22,927 nt of DNA from a virus: IMG/VR virus record IMGVR_UViG_3300009605_000158, positions 1 through 22,927 of that record. The stretch is one strand, 5' to 3'. The number at the start of each line of letters is the position of its first letter. Position 1 is the first letter of the stretch. Made by a program: the position numbers and the translations under genes. Positions 19,644-22,927 of the stretch are shown here, piece by piece. The notes under the pieces are model-generated. The model was given only the letters and a program-made list of their open reading frames with translations, was not told where the DNA came from and did not search any database.

Positions 19644-19691
19644 TTAACAAACACAGACCAATCTTTTAAAGAAGTCTGGAAAGGAAAAACA

Positions 19692-20576
19692 ATGGCACAC
19701 GAAGATTACGATAATATTGAACTTTCGCAGGATGAACTGGATAGTTTGGATGATATTATTATTGGCCCGGAAACGGGTAAAGAAGAGAGCACAGACTCTC
19801 AAGCAAGCGAAAACGCTGTACAAACAGCAGAGGATACAACAACAGAGGAAGCTCCAATTGATGGAGAAACAGAACCTGTAGTTGAGGATGGTTTTGAGAT
19901 AGATGGTGAACGCTATGACCGTGAAGCAATTATGGCCTGGCGTGAGGATTCTACCAACAAAGAAAGCTGGCAGAAATCTAATACCGAGAAAGCTCAAAAT
20001 CTATCTAAGTGGAGCAAGCTCAGTGAGAAGATTAACGAAGACGATGATTTCCGTGAACATATCAAGGATTTTTTCTTTGATAATCCAGAAGCAACTAAAG
20101 CTTTGGGTTTGGATGGGGATATTGATATTCCTGGAGAGCCTGAAGAAGCTTCTGAGATTTCACCCGAACTAAACCAGCGGCTGCAAGTCCTGGAAGAAAT
20201 TGAAGGTGAGAGGATTATGGAATCCCGTGTTAATACTCTCGATACTCAGCTAACATCTCTTGAAGAGAAATTCCCTGAATACCTTGAAGGTGATAAGGTA
20301 GGGGATTTTCTGGAATTTGCAGATAAGAATGCGGATAGGTTTGTAGATAACGGCCTTCCCAATCTTGATCGAGCATTTAGAGAATGGAGTTATGCTGAGA
20401 TGCAAACTGAACTAGCCCACTATAAAAAGCTTGGAAAAAATAGTTCTCGCAATGAAGGCAAGGTCATAGGTACTGCCCAGGTTGGTGCAAAGGAAGTGAA
20501 AACTGCCAAAAAGTACAACTGGGACAATATAACTATGGACGATCCTGAGGTTGCGAAGTATTTTGAAAATGAATAG
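19692..20576 (+). CDS. Capsid scaffolding protein candidate
   Basis: The 294-residue protein is very acidic and largely helical, with a disordered, Glu/Thr-rich first 75 residues (SQDELDSLDD, ETGKEESTDSQASENA). Its central helices have coiled-coil character (ELNQRLQVLEEIEGERIMES, NTLDTQLTSLEEKF), and the C-terminus is basic (GKVIGTAQVGAKEVKTAKKYN). An acidic helical body with a basic capsid-binding end directly upstream of the major capsid gene is the signature of phage scaffolds. It has a GGAAAGGA ribosome site after a small hairpin (CAGAC/GTCTG). Confidence 0.75.
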   Translation: MAHEDYDNIELSQDELDSLDDIIIGPETGKEESTDSQASENAVQTAEDTTTEEAPIDGETEPVVEDGFEIDGERYDREAIMAWREDSTNKESWQKSNTEKAQNLSKWSKLSEKINEDDDFREHIKDFFFDNPEATKALGLDGDIDIPGEPEEASEISPELNQRLQVLEEIEGERIMESRVNTLDTQLTSLEEKFPEYLEGDKVGDFLEFADKNADRFVDNGLPNLDRAFREWSYAEMQTELAHYKKLGKNSSRNEGKVIGTAQVGAKEVKTAKKYNWDNITMDDPEVAKYFENE

Positions 20577-20618
20577 TCGATTTATCGACATATAACTAAC
20601 TAAAGAAAGGAGTTTATT

Positions 20619-21752
20619 ATGGCTCTTACAAATACCGTTAGTGCTCTATCACGGGAGAAGTTTCTTCCCGTTTTGGTAGATAATATATTCAATTCCAATG
20701 CTCTCTGCTTGAAGCTTTTAAAAAATGCTGAAAAGTTAGATGGTGGTGCAGCTATAAATGTACCAATTGAATATGCAGTAAACGGAAACTCAGGCTGGCT
20801 GGCTTCAGATGGTTCTACGGCCACAGCTCAAGCACGAACCGATGTTGCTCAGAAATCCGTATGGAACTGGGCTACTGCCTATAATAGTGTGAATATCTCA
20901 CAAAATGAGGTTCACATCAATATGGGTTCAAATCAAGTGCTTTCAATCTTGAAGGCAAAAATGAAGAATGCGGAAAAGACAATCAAAGACCTGTTTGGTA
21001 CTGGATTGTTTGCAGCTACTGGTGCAACCGATGCTGGATTAACATCCTTAAACGGTGCTGGTGCTTTGGCAAGTGGTGACTACACTGCTGAAGACAATGG
21101 TGGTGGTATTATCGAAGATCTGGGAGCAGACACAGCAGTCTGGCACGCCCCTGGTAACGTAGATAACTGTATCGTAGGATACAATCGTACATTGGGACAA
21201 ATCAATTCTGACTCACTCACATGGTGGGACAGTCAAATTGGTTCATTTCCAATATCTAGTGGCACAAGAACTGCTGCCGAGATGGTAGATGCGACTGACG
21301 TACAGACCTTCGCTGAGTTCACTTCAACAACCAATGGTGTTGCAGATGGGGTTAAAGCTATGACTAGAGCCTATTCTGCTGCAACTATTGACAATGATCA
21401 ACCGGATTTGATTGTTACTACTCAGCCGATTTTTGACGCATATGAATCGAGTTTGCAGGCCAACAAGAGATTTGCCGGTGATGCAACTTTAGCCGATGCT
21501 GGGTTTCAAACCCTTCGGTTTAAAGGTGCTACGATTGTCGTTGATAGTCACTGCCCAACTGGACAGATGTATTTTCTTAACACAAAATACCTCCAGTTTA
21601 AAGTGCATTCAAAAAGATTCTTCGCTATGGAAGATTGGAGAGCTCTCGAAGCATCCGATGTAATCCAAAGCAGAATATTCTTTATGGGTCAGCTCGTTTG
21701 TAGCTCCCCTAGAATGCAGGCGTTGATGGTAGACGGTCCGGCTGGTTACTAA
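20619..21752 (+). CDS. Major capsid protein
   Basis: The 377-residue protein has a strong AAAGGAG site and good codon usage, as expected for the most abundant virion protein. It begins ALTNTVSALSREKFLPVLVD and IFNSNALCLKLL, a helix-rich N-terminal arm. It then has a beta-rich E-loop-like region (GGAAINVPIEYAVNGNSGWL) and a long helix (SNQVLSILKAKMKNAEKTI). The end is beta-rich, FKGATIVVDSHCPTGQMYFL, then SRIFFMGQLVCSSPRMQALM. The pattern suits the HK97-fold phage_capsid group; the exact subfamily is not certain. It follows the scaffold. Confidence 0.88.
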   Translation: MALTNTVSALSREKFLPVLVDNIFNSNALCLKLLKNAEKLDGGAAINVPIEYAVNGNSGWLASDGSTATAQARTDVAQKSVWNWATAYNSVNISQNEVHINMGSNQVLSILKAKMKNAEKTIKDLFGTGLFAATGATDAGLTSLNGAGALASGDYTAEDNGGGIIEDLGADTAVWHAPGNVDNCIVGYNRTLGQINSDSLTWWDSQIGSFPISSGTRTAAEMVDATDVQTFAEFTSTTNGVADGVKAMTRAYSAATIDNDQPDLIVTTQPIFDAYESSLQANKRFAGDATLADAGFQTLRFKGATIVVDSHCPTGQMYFLNTKYLQFKVHSKRFFAMEDWRALEASDVIQSRIFFMGQLVCSSPRMQALMVDGPAGY

Positions 21753-21783
21753 GATAGCTAGTTAACTGTAAAATAATCCTGAT

Positions 21784-21824
21784 AGGGGGTGGTGGTTGAA
21801 CTGGTGTTCTCCTTACCATCCCCT
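21784..21824 (+). other. Two-tier RNA stem-loop after the capsid gene
   Basis: AGGGGGTGGT (21784-21793) pairs over ten positions with ACCATCCCCT (21815-21824), one G-U, enclosing a 21-base loop. That loop contains a further stem GAAC/GTTC (21798-21801, 21806-21809) with loop TGGT. No T-run follows; GGAGGGAC does. It is probably an mRNA 3'-end stabiliser, processing site or attenuator between the capsid and next gene. Confidence 0.6.
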
Positions 21825-21847
21825 GGAGGGACATAAAAAGGAAAAAT

Positions 21848-22597
21848 ATGGCATATAGTTATAATTATAATACAGGAGCAGGGGGAACGGCTAATCCCGG
21901 CAACGTAAAGATTCAAAACGTAGTGATTGGATATTACAAACGTACTGGTAAGGTTGTCTGTGAATTTGATGCCCGTGGACTGGATTGGAATACTGGTGAT
22001 GCAAATGAAATAACAGCATCCATCTTATATGGTGGAGCTGTTAAGAAGACCCAAGATTTAACCGTAACTGATGTATGGAAACGCCAGACAGTAGAATGGG
22101 AAGCTGGTAAGGATGCTGAGGATTCAACCTGTCAGAATCTACAAAATTTAGGTAGTGTAGCAGTAACCCTACGTGTGGATGATGAGAATGATTCTACTAC
22201 AGATACAGCTCACAACGTAATTATTGATCTTGATCCTAGTGAATACCATTTGACACTAATTAACCCACCATCATTCGGGGATGACTCAACCCCAGATGTG
22301 GTATGGAGTTTAACAGATTTATTTTCAGAGCAAAAGATGAGTCCAGTAGTAACCGTGGGAGCTTCTACAACAAATTCTATGACGGTTACATTTACCGATG
22401 CCACAACAGTATCAGGGCTTAGTGCCGGGTACATCAATTTAAACGGAGTAACATATTCAGATTCCAGCTTGGTGATGAACTCAGCAGATGCTGGCAAGGC
22501 TTATTGGAAGAAAGCCGATAAATACACAATAACAGCCCCAACTATGTCTGCTGGGGATAACACATTCACGTTGGCACTAACCTGCACAACAGTATAG
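21848..22597 (+). CDS. Beta-rich virion protein (head decoration or tail), unknown family
   Basis: The 249-residue protein is almost entirely beta-strand and Thr/Ser/Asp-rich. The first half (about 1-130) is jelly-roll-like: KIQNVVIGYYKRTGKVVCEF, QDLTVTDVWKRQTVEW, GSVAVTLRVDDENDST. The second half is Ig- or fibronectin-like: SPVVTVGASTTNSMTVTFTD, SGLSAGYINLNGVTYS, and closing TITAPTMSAGDNTFTLALT. A decoration protein on the capsid or a tail-surface protein would fit its position right after the major capsid gene. AAAAGGA ribosome site. No named family is recognised. Confidence 0.65.
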   Translation: MAYSYNYNTGAGGTANPGNVKIQNVVIGYYKRTGKVVCEFDARGLDWNTGDANEITASILYGGAVKKTQDLTVTDVWKRQTVEWEAGKDAEDSTCQNLQNLGSVAVTLRVDDENDSTTDTAHNVIIDLDPSEYHLTLINPPSFGDDSTPDVVWSLTDLFSEQKMSPVVTVGASTTNSMTVTFTDATTVSGLSAGYINLNGVTYSDSSLVMNSADAGKAYWKKADKYTITAPTMSAGDNTFTLALTCTTV

Positions 22598-22606
22598 GAG
22601 TAAAAA

Positions 22607-22927
22607 ATGGCAAATTTAAATACGAAAACAATAAGTGCTGGTGTTCTGGACATTTTAGCCGTTGACGGTGGAATTGATGCAAGTACAGCACGGCAAGTAA
22701 AAGATGGGGATGGAACAGGGAGTCCAATTTATATAACCACAGCCAAAGTCGGTATTGGGGTTACACCAGTTGGCACGTTTGATCTTAGGTTAGCAGATAA
22801 CAATGCTATGTTTATTACTGGTGACCAAGGTGTATGTGGTAAGTTCGGAACAAATTCTGACGGAAGTGGATATTTAAGTCTCTATGATGAAGCTCCTGCT
22901 GTAAAGGTACTGTTCTCAGGTAAGGAT
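22607..22927 (+). CDS. Tail-fibre-like protein, 3' end outside the window
   Basis: AGGAG lies seven bases before the ATG; 107 codons are visible and the frame is still open at the window end. The product starts ANLNTKTISAGVLDILAVDG, then has VGIGVTPVGTFDLRLADNNA, a pattern typical of trimeric fibre or adhesin stalks, and continues Gly/Ser/Asp-rich. A virion fibre or head-surface appendage is likely; the C-terminal domain (chaperone or receptor binding) is not seen. Confidence 0.65.
   Translation, partial: MANLNTKTISAGVLDILAVDGGIDASTARQVKDGDGTGSPIYITTAKVGIGVTPVGTFDLRLADNNAMFITGDQGVCGKFGTNSDGSGYLSLYDEAPAVKVLFSGKD

Overview
The window looks like the central part of a temperate, tailed double-stranded DNA bacteriophage (Caudoviricetes) with a fairly AT-rich genome. 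The evidence is a tyrosine integrase next to an attachment-site-like tRNA fragment, a self-cleaving (S24/LexA-type) repressor, a recombination and replication module, and a packaging and head module. There are no rRNA genes, complete tRNAs, insertion sequences or bacterial housekeeping genes. Strong AGGAG-type ribosome sites and canonical promoter-like boxes point to a bacterial host. The host cannot be named from this sequence. Because tail-end/lysis genes lie on one side of the integrase and early and packaging genes on the other, the attachment site is internal, as in a free, circular or permuted phage genome rather than the edge of an integrated prophage.

Layout, left to right. (1) 1-2013 is the 3' part of a large phage structural-type protein. 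(2) 2010-3594 is a tightly overlapping lysis-type cassette: a lysozyme-like endolysin candidate followed by five small proteins, several of them membrane proteins. (3) 3583-4578, minus strand, is the integrase. Upstream of it at 4662-4698 is an exact 5' half of a tRNA-Ser(GCU) gene, stopping at the end of the anticodon loop, which I interpret as the attP core. (4) 4803-5438, minus strand, is the repressor, with an AT-rich divergent control region at 5439-5602. (5) 5603-13475, plus strand, is the early operon: single-strand annealing protein, PD-(D/E)XK exonuclease, replication initiator, a second nuclease-like protein, a DUF1599-type protein, an SSB/SpoVG-like protein, a NinG/HNH-like nuclease, several micro-proteins, an orphan C5-cytosine methyltransferase and a sigma-70 region-4 protein with a zinc finger. 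(6) 13480-13898, minus strand, is a second small regulatory unit (XRE/Cro-like protein plus an unknown) with its own divergent promoter region. (7) 14074-22927, plus strand, is the packaging and head module: small-terminase-like protein, large terminase, portal, scaffold, major capsid protein, a beta-rich structural protein and the start of a fibre-like protein.

How they work together: the repressor and integrase set up and maintain lysogeny. RecA-stimulated self-cleavage of the repressor would open the rightward early promoter. The annealing protein, exonuclease and initiator then replicate and recombine the genome. The sigma-like protein is a plausible switch to the packaging, head and lysis genes.

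The most interesting features are: the 5'-half tRNA attachment site with flanking repeats; RNA hairpins that place the Shine-Dalgarno in the loop and the start codon in the stem of both the integrase and repressor mRNAs; a shared GGAGAAGC start context on four lysogeny/early genes; an SSB-tailed SpoVG-like protein; a duplicated gene-start segment with micro-ORFs ahead of the terminase; and a two-tier RNA hairpin after the capsid gene. Many of the small genes were found only by reading start/stop overlaps by hand.
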